A stretch of DNA of 64,000 nt. It comes from CAYQQU01 sp964419545 (GTDB lineage: Bacteria > Bacteroidota > Bacteroidia > Chitinophagales > Saprospiraceae). Under the pieces are notes generated by a model. That model was not told the DNA's origin. It saw only the letters and a list, made by a program, of their open reading frames with translations, and searched no databases. The DNA is taken from positions 31,623 to 95,622 of the forward strand of contig CAYQQU010000012.1 of assembly GCA_964419545.1 (NCBI GenBank), written 5' to 3'. Shown here piece after piece: positions 56,869-64,000 of the stretch. The position numbers and the translations under genes are program-made. Within the stretch, counting starts at the first letter, position 1, and each line of letters starts with the position of its first letter.

Positions 56869-59319
56869 TCACAATTTATGGCGCCGCGCCAGCCAATTGC
56901 TCGACAAAACGCCCAGCAAAACGATCGTAATGGAGCTCAAGGGCATAAGGATAGCCGCTACGATGGGCGACAGTGCGCCGCGCACCGCGAAGCTCAGGCC
57001 GATGATGTTGTACACCAGCGCGAAGGCGTAGGATAGGTAAACCAGGTTCAGGCTCCGCCGGGCAAAAGCCATGAACCGGGGCAGGCGGTCAAAGCGGTCT
57101 GCTTTCAGAATGGCGTCGCAGGCCGGCGTGAAGTTATTGGTGTCCTCGGCAATGACGACGCCCGCGTCGCTTTGTTTGAGGGCGCCGGCGTCGTTGAGGC
57201 CGTCGCCGAGCATGAGCACGCGCCGGCCTTCCCGCTGGAGGTCTTTCACGAAGGCCAGCTTTTCCTGCGGGCTCTGCCGGAAATACAGCCGCTTTTCGTC
57301 GCCGAAGAGCGGCGCCAGCAGGGCGCGGGCCTGGTCGTTATCGCCCGAGAGCAGGTAGTTGTCGCCCAGGTCCCGGAAATAGCGCATCACCTCCCAGGCG
57401 CCTTCGCGGAAGGTATGGCTCAGGTTAAAGTACCCGCGGATCTCGCCGTTGATCTGTACGTAGACCCCGCGCTCTTCCGGGCAGCAGCCGGGCAGGAAAT
57501 GGTTCATAAACGACTGGGAACCGATGCGGATGCGGCGGTAACAGACGACGCCTTCGATGCCCTTGCCCACTATCTCGCGAAAATCCGTCACCCGGTAAAA
57601 ATCCGGATCGAGCGGCGGCTCGCCATCCGACAGGCAGGCGTTGATCTGCTGGCTGGCCGGATGCGTACTCTGGCTGACCATGGCCCGGATGAGGTGCTCT
57701 TCGGTGGGATTGAGCGGCGGCTCGCCTACGAATTCCACTTTGCCCCGGCCGCGCTGCGTCAGGGTGCCCGTCTTGTCGAACACCACGGCCGAAAGGTCAC
57801 TGAGCGCTTCGATCACGCTGGTGTTCTTGAGGTAAAATTCGTTGCGGCCCAGGATCCGCAGCACATTGCCGAAGATGAACGGGATGGTCAACGCGACGGC
57901 GCACGGGCAGGCGATGATCAACACTGCCGTAAAAGCGTTGACGGCAATGCCGACGTCGCGAGGCAGCCAGTACAGTAGCGTGGCAAAGGCCACCGTCAGG
58001 ATGGCAATAGTGAAAAAGCGGCCCACGCGGTCGGCCAGCCGGCTGGCGTTGGACTCGGTATGCTTGGTGAAGGCTTCGTCGTTCCAAAGTTGGGTGAGAT
58101 AGCTCTGGGATACGCGGCGCGTCAGGCTCACCTCGATGGTCTGGCCCATCTGCCGGCCGCCCGCATAGATGCGTTCCCCGGCCTCACGCCGCACGGGCTC
58201 CGATTCGCCGGTGACGAAGCTGTAGTCGATTTCCGCTTCGCCCCGCAGTAGGACGCTGTCGGCCGGAATGAGCTCGCGGTGGCGAATGACGATGACATCG
58301 CCGGCGTCGAGCTTGTCGAGAGATACGACTTCCTCCGTTTCCCCCTGTTTGCGGCGGGCGGCGATGGGGAAGTACGATTTGTAATCCCGGTCGAAAGAGA
58401 TGTTGTGGTAAGTGCGTTGCTGAAACCAGCGTCCGATCAGCAGGAAGAACACCAGCCCCGCCAGGCTGTCGAGATAGCCGGCGCCGCTTTGGCTAAGAAT
58501 CTCGAAGAGGCTGCGCCCGTAAAGGGTAAGCATGCCAAGGGCGATCGGCACGTCGATATTGAGGTTGCGGTGCTTGAGGCCGTTCCAGGCGGAGCGCAGG
58601 TAAATCCAGCCGCTGTAGAAAACGACGGGTGTAGCGAGCGCGATATTCAGGTATCCGAAGAGCTGAAAGAAAAACGGATCGACGGTTTTGTCGAGCCCCA
58701 GGTATTCCGGAAAGCTGAGCAGCATGATGTTGCCGAAGCCGAAACCGGCCAGGCCGAGGCGGTAGAAGAAGGTGCGCTCGACGACGGGCTTTTCGGCGTG
58801 CAGATCGCCGAGGTTGATGGCCGGCGCGTAGCCGATGCTGGCCAGCAGTTCGACGATCTCGCGCAGGCCGGCCTCCGTCTCCGAAAAGGTGATGTACACC
58901 TCTTTTTTCGGGAAATTGACCGTGGAGGCGAGGACGCCCGGACTGAGGCGGTAGAGGTTTTCCAGCAGCCAGAGGCAGGAGGCGCAGTGGATCTGCGGAA
59001 TAAAAAAGGTGACCTTCGTTTTTTCTCCGTTCGAAAAATCGATCAGGCGCTCCCGGACTTCCGGATCGTCGAGATAGGCGTAGGCTTCTTCCGACCGGCC
59101 TTTGAGGCTGACGCCGGCCTGTTCGTCGATCTCGTAGTACCGGCACATGTCGTGCTCGTTGAGGATCTCGTAGACCGTTTTGCAGCCTTGGCAGCAGAAA
59201 AGTTTATCTTCGAGTTGGATATTGCCGTCGGGACAAGGTTCGCCGCAGTGATAGCAGGCCGGCTCGGAGATGGTTTGGATGTTGCCTGTCGTGAGGTGTT
59301 CGGCAGTTGCTTCCGCCAT
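56869..59319 (-). CDS. ccoI: CcoI/FixI-type copper-exporting P1B ATPase
   Basis: 816 residues. It pumps copper for cbb3 assembly. An N-terminal Cys-rich zinc-ribbon-like segment (CYHCGEPCPDGN, CCQGCKTVYEIL) precedes a heavy-metal-binding domain with IHCASCLWLLENLYRL. The core has eight membrane helices, CPCAVAL (metal path), DKTGTLT (phosphorylated Asp), the HP motif region and GDGLNDAGAL. The CPC motif and neighbouring cco genes mark it as CcoI rather than a detoxification pump. ATG 59319 removes a poorly supported upstream extension. Confidence 0.94.
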   Translation of the reverse strand: MAEATAEHLTTGNIQTISEPACYHCGEPCPDGNIQLEDKLFCCQGCKTVYEILNEHDMCRYYEIDEQAGVSLKGRSEEAYAYLDDPEVRERLIDFSNGEKTKVTFFIPQIHCASCLWLLENLYRLSPGVLASTVNFPKKEVYITFSETEAGLREIVELLASIGYAPAINLGDLHAEKPVVERTFFYRLGLAGFGFGNIMLLSFPEYLGLDKTVDPFFFQLFGYLNIALATPVVFYSGWIYLRSAWNGLKHRNLNIDVPIALGMLTLYGRSLFEILSQSGAGYLDSLAGLVFFLLIGRWFQQRTYHNISFDRDYKSYFPIAARRKQGETEEVVSLDKLDAGDVIVIRHRELIPADSVLLRGEAEIDYSFVTGESEPVRREAGERIYAGGRQMGQTIEVSLTRRVSQSYLTQLWNDEAFTKHTESNASRLADRVGRFFTIAILTVAFATLLYWLPRDVGIAVNAFTAVLIIACPCAVALTIPFIFGNVLRILGRNEFYLKNTSVIEALSDLSAVVFDKTGTLTQRGRGKVEFVGEPPLNPTEEHLIRAMVSQSTHPASQQINACLSDGEPPLDPDFYRVTDFREIVGKGIEGVVCYRRIRIGSQSFMNHFLPGCCPEERGVYVQINGEIRGYFNLSHTFREGAWEVMRYFRDLGDNYLLSGDNDQARALLAPLFGDEKRLYFRQSPQEKLAFVKDLQREGRRVLMLGDGLNDAGALKQSDAGVVIAEDTNNFTPACDAILKADRFDRLPRFMAFARRSLNLVYLSYAFALVYNIIGLSFAVRGALSPIVAAILMPLSSITIVLLGVLSSNWLARRHKL

Positions 59320-59458
59320 AAATTGTTCGGATTTACCGCACGATCGTGCGGATAGCTTGCGATTAGGAATCTTTTCGTGGAACCCCGCTTTTCCGTGCTT
59401 CTGGTTGAGGGTCCGGCAGTAATGGGATAAAATTAACAGGCGCACCCGGATAGGAAGG

Positions 59459-59470
59459 TGACAAATGTCA
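59459..59470. promoter_or_regulatory. CRP/FNR-family-like operator upstream of ccoI
   Basis: TGACAAATGTCA, extended to GTGACAAATGTCAC (59458-59471), a 14-bp palindrome. It lies 140 bases before the ccoI ATG and 43 bases before the divergent membrane protein gene, so it could control either or both. Confidence 0.6.
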
Positions 59471-59512
59471 CTTCTACCCGATGAGAAATGTCAAAAGCGT
59501 ACGTACCGTAAA

Positions 59513-60928
59513 ATGAAGTTTTCCCTGTTTGGTCGGTCAATGGTTCTCGTACTGATAGTGATCGTGTTGCTTGATGTGCTTTACACATTTTACCTGTATT
59601 TTCACCAGGGACTGGACGGCGATTTGGCTGCTATCGTCGTGCCTTCTGCGTGGTATCGAACAGTTTTATCAGATCCATTCGGGATTAAAGCCCTCCTGAC
59701 GGGGCAAGGCCACGCTGGAGTTAATCGTTTTTTTATCCATTGGTCCATGCACCATTACTTTCTGAGGGTTCCTATTTTCTTGCAATCTTTTTGTTCTCCG
59801 ATCGATAGTGTTTACGCTGCGGTGGCGCTTTTCAAGACGGCGGTTCAGGTTAGTTTGATTTCCCTGTTTGGTTATAATTTGCAGCTTGCTTTCCCGGGCG
59901 ATAAGGGAACCTTTTGGTGGGGTTGTGTGCTGGTGCTGCCCTTTTTTCAAGCAGCCGGCTTTTATTCCCTCATGGGGCTCGTTGATCACTCTGTTACTTA
60001 CACTTTTTTCTATGCTTTCCCAATGGTGGGTTTGTTGCTCTTTTTTTCCTTCTTTTTCGAGGCGGCTTGGACAGGTCGCCCGGCAAAACTACACTGGTGG
60101 CAGCACGCTGCTGCCGTGGTCCTGACGGTGGTGCTGCCGTTCAGCGGCTCGTTGATTTCACCGCTGATCCTGTTAATCTGTCCGGCATGGCTATGCTTAT
60201 CGATCGGGCATACTTTTCGCAATGGAAAAGAGGCAACGGCATCTTTGATCGTTACCTGGTTATATTTCTTTCTGATCAGCCTTATTGGGTTGTATTCGTT
60301 TTACCTTGGCAGCTACAATCCAGAGCAACAGGACGGGGTCGCTCCCCCCTTCACGGAGCGCTACATTAGGCTGGCTTTCGGCTTGGTGCGCCACCTCACC
60401 AACAAGCTGGGCTACCCGCTGCTGTTGCTGGTCGTTTTGGGGAACGCTTGGCTGATCGGTCGCATGACGGAGGATACGGAGGTTCGTAAACTAAAACGAT
60501 TCCTGCTGGCCCTTGGGGTTTTCATATTGATTTATTTATTGCTATTGCCCCTCGGCGGTTTCCGGGAATACCGCCCGGAGATAGTGCGCCGGGATACCCT
60601 GCTTCCCATACTACTGGGCCTGCTGGGGTACGTCGTTTTTTCGACTTATTTTCTTTTTCGAAGGTGCAACAGGTGGTACCGGCTCGGTTTCACCGGAGTC
60701 TGGTTGATTTTTATACTGGTAGATACACCTGACTTTACCCATTACCGCTGCGAACGGTCGGCCCTGGAAAAAATAGCCCAGGCCAAAACCAGGGTCGTGC
60801 TCCTCGAAGCAAGCTGCCCGGTGATGGCCTGGGATAAATTGGTGGAACCGGAGGCATCCGCCGTTAATGGCCAGCTATTGCATTATTGGGGGATAATGGA
60901 CCAACCCCGATTGTACTATCAGCGTTGA
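59513..60928 (+). CDS. Multi-pass membrane protein of unknown function
   Basis: 471 residues with about ten membrane helices. ATG 59513 (MKFSLFGRSMV) begins a signal-anchor-like helix; an upstream ATG at 59465 would start inside the operator. No family was recognised; the topology, with long aromatic-rich helices and short loops, is like lipid-linked sugar transferases or flippases. Its codon use is less GC-rich than its neighbours, which may point to later acquisition. Its 3' end overlaps the converging T9SS gene by 10 bases. Confidence 0.6.
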   Translation: MKFSLFGRSMVLVLIVIVLLDVLYTFYLYFHQGLDGDLAAIVVPSAWYRTVLSDPFGIKALLTGQGHAGVNRFFIHWSMHHYFLRVPIFLQSFCSPIDSVYAAVALFKTAVQVSLISLFGYNLQLAFPGDKGTFWWGCVLVLPFFQAAGFYSLMGLVDHSVTYTFFYAFPMVGLLLFFSFFFEAAWTGRPAKLHWWQHAAAVVLTVVLPFSGSLISPLILLICPAWLCLSIGHTFRNGKEATASLIVTWLYFFLISLIGLYSFYLGSYNPEQQDGVAPPFTERYIRLAFGLVRHLTNKLGYPLLLLVVLGNAWLIGRMTEDTEVRKLKRFLLALGVFILIYLLLLPLGGFREYRPEIVRRDTLLPILLGLLGYVVFSTYFLFRRCNRWYRLGFTGVWLIFILVDTPDFTHYRCERSALEKIAQAKTRVVLLEASCPVMAWDKLVEPEASAVNGQLLHYWGIMDQPRLYYQR

Positions 60929-62367
60929 GCTTGTAAAACGATCTTGGCGCCGCTTCCCAACTCCTGCAAAATGTACACGCCGGACGGGATTTCTCCCGGA
61001 TCGATGTTCCAACGGTTGACGCCGGCTACAGCGTAGTGTTGTTTTTCCCACACCTTTTGTCCCCAACTGTCTATCAGTTGTAAGTGCACGATTTGTTCCC
61101 TTGCCTGGTGGAAGTCAACGGTGAAGGAGGTTCTGAAAGGGTTGGGAAAAGCGCGCCAATCCGGAGCTGCCGGCGTCGCCGGCTGAACAAAAGCCGCCAG
61201 GTTGCCCATGACATCGGCAGTAACGTTCAAATCAAAGGCAATTGCCTGGATGGGCTCCCCCTGACCATTGTTTTCGGTAAAAGCGTAGATCGAGAGCGTA
61301 AATTGGTCTGCAGTAAAGGAAAAGTTGGAATAGTTGCCCTGGTTGTCCCCTCCTAGAGCGTAGGGGAAGACGTTTTCGGTCTGTTCATAAATCACCCCAA
61401 ACGGAAATGACTGGGTGATCTGAAAAGTAACGGATTCGACGTACGGCAGATAGAGCGGGTTGATATCCGCCCGCAGGTTGAGCGCTTCCGGTAAATTGTC
61501 GAGCGCGATTTCCAATACGCCATTAGCGAACAGATCCTGAATGGGCGTAAAGTAAAGATCGGCGTCGCGTTCGGCGTCGATCAGCGTCACGCCCGTAAAC
61601 GCCTGCAGCGGGTCGACGCCTCCACAGTCGATGACGCCGAGGGAAAAGGGCAGCGTGGCGAAATAGCCGTCCGGATCCGTGACGCGCACTTCCAGGTCAA
61701 AAAAGGTGGAACTGCCGAGCCCGCCTACGATCAGGCCGCTCAACTCGCCCGTCGCCGGATCGATCTGCAGGTCGGAAGGCGGCGGCTCGCTGCGTGGGTC
61801 AAAGGAATAGGTCAGCGGGTCGCCCGCGGGATCGTCTCCTGCAAAGAAATAGGAAAGCACTTCTCCTTTACAGGCAAAACCCGGCGGATCGCCGTTCGCA
61901 AAAAACGGCAGCTGTTGGGCGCCGGCGCCGAAGACCACGCTAAAATAGATGCTGCGTTCCCAAAGAGGCGGCCCCTGGCCCGCGTTCAGCGGAAAAAGGG
62001 CGACGGTGAGCTCGTTGGTGCGCAGCGGCAGGTCAAAGCTGAAATAGTTACCGCCGCTGTCGCCGCCCAGTGCATACGGCGCGAAATTTTCGGTGCGCGC
62101 GTAATCTTGACCGAGCCTGAAGCGCGCCGATTCGGTCTGCGCTTCGAGCGTGGCGGAAGTGATCCCGATCCGAATGTTCAGGGCCTCCGGCAGCTGGGAC
62201 AGGTCGAGGACGGCTCCGTCTTCGATGACCATAATGTCCTGGTCGGCGGCGGCGTCCACCAGAATGAATTCGACGATTTGCGCCCGCACCGCATCCGGAA
62301 ATAGCGCGGATTGAGCCATGAGGGTCGCCAAACAAAGGAGGGGTAAATGTTTTCTGAGGTTGATCAT
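60919..62367 (-). CDS. Secreted T9SS protein with two copies of a beta domain
   Basis: 482 residues: signal peptide (1-29), domain A (about 30-160), a cadherin/Ig-like domain (about 165-255; DPATGELSGL...FFDLEVRVTDPDGYFATLPFSL is the putative-Ig signature), domain B (about 265-400) and a T9SS type A C-terminal domain (about 405-482) ending SGVYILQELGSGAKIVLQAQR. Domains A and B share L-x-x-A-x-x-D-x-D, LPEALN(I/L)R and ENxxPYALGGD. Such domains occur in surface proteins that bind carbohydrates or other proteins. It is probably exposed at the surface; no enzyme motif is seen. Confidence 0.8.
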   Translation of the reverse strand: MINLRKHLPLLCLATLMAQSALFPDAVRAQIVEFILVDAAADQDIMVIEDGAVLDLSQLPEALNIRIGITSATLEAQTESARFRLGQDYARTENFAPYALGGDSGGNYFSFDLPLRTNELTVALFPLNAGQGPPLWERSIYFSVVFGAGAQQLPFFANGDPPGFACKGEVLSYFFAGDDPAGDPLTYSFDPRSEPPPSDLQIDPATGELSGLIVGGLGSSTFFDLEVRVTDPDGYFATLPFSLGVIDCGGVDPLQAFTGVTLIDAERDADLYFTPIQDLFANGVLEIALDNLPEALNLRADINPLYLPYVESVTFQITQSFPFGVIYEQTENVFPYALGGDNQGNYSNFSFTADQFTLSIYAFTENNGQGEPIQAIAFDLNVTADVMGNLAAFVQPATPAAPDWRAFPNPFRTSFTVDFHQAREQIVHLQLIDSWGQKVWEKQHYAVAGVNRWNIDPGEIPSGVYILQELGSGAKIVLQAQR

Positions 62368-63003
62368 ACTGTTATTTTTGAGGGTTTACAATTCCAGATA
62401 ACGCTTAGGTCATGACAAGACAAGACAAGACAAGGATGGCGGTAGATCTATTCGGGTAGTTGTAAAAGGGAAGACGACTACAATGTATTTGGTTTTTCCT
62501 TAAGAGTAAAGCACCCAAATGTTAAAATTTCAACAGAAAAAATATCCGCAGGCTTCGGATTAACCGGAATGATCTTCGGTCTCCCGTGGGAAGGGAACCA
62601 GAAAAAAGCGGACAGGTATTTGCAGCTTCTTAAAAAAAACTTTACTTTGCACCCGTACTCCCAACCCCCCAAAGTTATTGATCGCTATTTGAGAAGACGC
62701 CAGGGCGTTTCCTCGAAGTTATCGAAGATAGCTTTGTGAACCACTCATCTACACTCGGGGTTAAATCTAGTTGTCTGAAGTTTACCTCCCGTCACTGTTC
62801 GGACCACTATCAACAAAACATATCCCGAAAATTTTCACTTTAGTTAAAATACTCATGCGATTCGCGTCGTTAGATGATGCGAACAGTATGAACTGGTTTT
62901 CGAAATTAATCCCTTGCGGATTATTCGATAGTATTATTTTTATTTGGTGATCGCTATAGAATAGCATTGCTTATTTTTGAACCAAATATCCCCTTACTAA
63001 CAC
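62368..63003. other. AT-rich intergenic region with a promoter-like site
   Basis: No convincing gene is seen; two short ORFs on the minus strand lack coding character. It contains four to five tandem gacaa units (62414-62434). TTTG (62619-62622) and TTACTTTG (62642-62649) are spaced by 19 bases, the Bacteroidota promoter spacing; this would give a leader of about 340 bases for the small membrane protein at 63004, or start a small RNA. Confidence 0.45.
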
Positions 63004-63198
63004 ATGACAGCTTTAATTCTCTTCGGAGTGGTAGCGTTTCTCTTGGTCCTCTTTTTCAGAAAGATGGGCCGGTTGCGCGAGATGGAACGCGATATTTACC
63101 ACCAAAACGACTTGCGTGCGCGACGACAGAACACTATGGAAAAGCCCATGCCGAAAATCCGGGTACGCCACGAGCGCCCCACCCGGGCCACGGCCTAG
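63004..63198 (+). CDS. Small single-pass membrane protein
   Basis: 64 residues: a membrane helix (LILFGVVAFLLVLFF) at the N-terminus, then a strongly basic, helical tail (RKMGRLREMERDIYHQND, then RARRQNTMEKPMPKIRVRHERP). The positive-inside rule places the tail in the cytoplasm. No named family recognised. It follows a long AT-rich region with a promoter-like site. Confidence 0.5.
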   Translation: MTALILFGVVAFLLVLFFRKMGRLREMERDIYHQNDLRARRQNTMEKPMPKIRVRHERPTRATA

Positions 63199-63229
63199 GT
63201 GACTTGCTTTCGGTTTGGGCCGTTTTTTT
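63191..63229 (+). terminator. Possible weak terminator after the small membrane protein
   Basis: cggcc (63191-63195) and ggccg (63218-63222) form a short stem overlapping the stop codon, followed by seven T. The stem is short and the loop long, so this is tentative. Confidence 0.35.
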
Positions 63230-63364
63230 CCAAGCCGCAGGTGAAGCAGCCGTTTCCTACCGCGTCCCCCCTGATTGGGATGCGGCTGCTTACCACGCTT
63301 TTGACGCCTTTCCCACAATCCCCTCCGCGCCGGAACCAAGTCCGGACTTTTTTGTTACCCGGTT

Positions 63365-63859
63365 ATGATCAAAAGAATTAAGCCCAAACCGGGCCAGGAA
63401 AGCGTATGGGATTACCCCCGACCGCCCCGCCTCGAGCCCGTATCCAAAACCCTGCGGGTGGAATACCGGCAAAAGGTAGTCGGCGAGACCAGTCGCGGCT
63501 TTCGCGTGCTGGAAACGAGCCATCCGCCTGTCTTCTATTTCCCGCCTGAAGATGTAGATACGGCCCTGCTGCGCCGGCGCGCGGGCCAGGGCACCAGCTG
63601 CGAATTCAAAGGCGCAGCCACTTACTGGGACCTGGTCGTCGGCGCCTCCGTCAGCCCCGCGGCGGCCTGGTCCTACCTCAGTCCCCGTCCTGCCTTTCAG
63701 CCGATTACCGGTTTCCTGGCGTTCTATCCCAGCCGTGTCGACGCTTGTTTTGTCGACGACGAACGCGTACAGGCGCAGGAAGGTGATTTCTACGGCGGTT
63801 GGATCACCAAGGATATTGTCGGGCCGTTCAAAGGAGGCCCGGGCACCTGGGGGTGGTGA
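63365..63859 (+). CDS. DUF427 family protein
   Basis: 164 residues, cytoplasmic. The DUF427 signature is clear: PPEDVDTALL, SCEFKGAATYWDL, then FYPSRVDACFVDDERV, and the ending GDFYGGWITKDIVGPFKGGPGTWGW. The family forms a small beta-rich fold and has no settled function. Length is normal. It starts with ATG 63365 just after a TTTTTTG-rich stretch. Confidence 0.88.
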   Translation: MIKRIKPKPGQESVWDYPRPPRLEPVSKTLRVEYRQKVVGETSRGFRVLETSHPPVFYFPPEDVDTALLRRRAGQGTSCEFKGAATYWDLVVGASVSPAAAWSYLSPRPAFQPITGFLAFYPSRVDACFVDDERVQAQEGDFYGGWITKDIVGPFKGGPGTWGW

Positions 63860-63952
63860 GCTCAACCTGGATTAAAAAACCGTCCTTCGCGGCAATAGCG
63901 GAGGATGCCCGTTGCGTTATGGTACACGATCGGATTTTTCAGGGATATCTTA

Positions 63953-64000
63953 GAGCTTGTTTGGAGGTAGTCATTTTGGCTGCAAAACCCAGCTTTTGGA
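63953..64000. repeat. Palindromic repeat, copy 2, cut by the window edge
   Basis: The 48 bases from gagcttgt (63953) to the edge match the reverse complement of 829-782 at 42 of 48 positions, including the gtagtcatt and cagcttttgga blocks. The rest of the element lies beyond the window. Confidence 0.7.

Noticed and set aside
62478..62967. Two short minus-strand ORFs in the AT-rich gap
   Set aside because: Short, with no homology-like motifs and no coding bias; the second has a random-looking hydrophobic mix.
1..64000. CRISPR arrays, tRNA/rRNA genes, transposases and phage genes
   Set aside because: No regularly spaced repeats, tRNA T-loop contexts, rRNA-like sequence, transposase or integrase motifs were noticed on either strand by eye; a covariance-model scan could still find a missed small RNA.

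Overview
The window looks like a chromosomal segment of a GC-rich member of the Bacteroidota, most plausibly a Saprospiria/Lewinella-type bacterium (inference). The lineage signs are four proteins with type IX secretion (T9SS) C-terminal sorting domains, many short lipoproteins with a Cys lipobox, Bacteroidota-typical families (DUF4296, DUF3822 beside rsmD, DUF4369/TlpA, DUF6438), a fused CcoN-CcoO oxidase subunit, A-rich start regions without clear Shine-Dalgarno sequences, and TAnnTTTG-like promoter elements. I found no rRNA, tRNA, CRISPR array, transposase or phage gene.

Layout. 1-5.0 kb: end of a beta-propeller protein, a palindromic repeat, a DinB-like protein, a secreted prolyl oligopeptidase and an acyltransferase-like membrane protein. 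5.0-18 kb: a shortened amylase-like T9SS protein, mnmA-lipoprotein-rimM, a frameshifted LysE-type remnant, an RlpA/SPOR protein, a cohesin-like lipoprotein, OmpA plus an M43 metalloprotease, a DUF6438 lipoprotein, an RRM RNA-binding protein and a PKD/T9SS protein. 18-29 kb: pentapeptide-repeat protein, ABC-F ATPase, two-component system, SixA-like phosphatase, SDR, thioredoxin-like protein and a 1000-residue secreted coiled-coil protein. 29-40 kb: pyrR-pyrB, glnS, argS, rsmD-DUF3822, bactofilin and tsaD.

40-46 kb is a complete polyhydroxyalkanoate (PHA) locus: phaA, a phasin-like gene, phaE and phaC read leftwards and phaB reads rightwards. Thiolase makes acetoacetyl-CoA, PhaB reduces it to 3-hydroxybutyryl-CoA, and the PhaC/PhaE class III synthase polymerises it on granules coated by the phasin-like protein. 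PhaE carries an extra C-terminal helix-hairpin-helix domain. An AT-rich palindrome upstream of phaA shares a 13-nt core with one upstream of an unknown helical-repeat gene at 46.4 kb, which suggests a shared regulator.

50-59.3 kb is a full cbb3 cytochrome oxidase locus on the minus strand: ccoI, then ccoS-ccoNO-ccoQ-ccoP-ccoG-ccoH and a SafE/TauE-like membrane protein. Matching TGACAnnTGTCA palindromes lie upstream of both ccoI and ccoS and probably bind a CRP/FNR-family oxygen regulator. The end of the window holds a multi-pass membrane protein, a T9SS protein with a duplicated domain, a 0.6-kb AT-rich gap, a small membrane protein, a DUF427 protein and a second, edge-truncated copy of the palindromic repeat from the left end.
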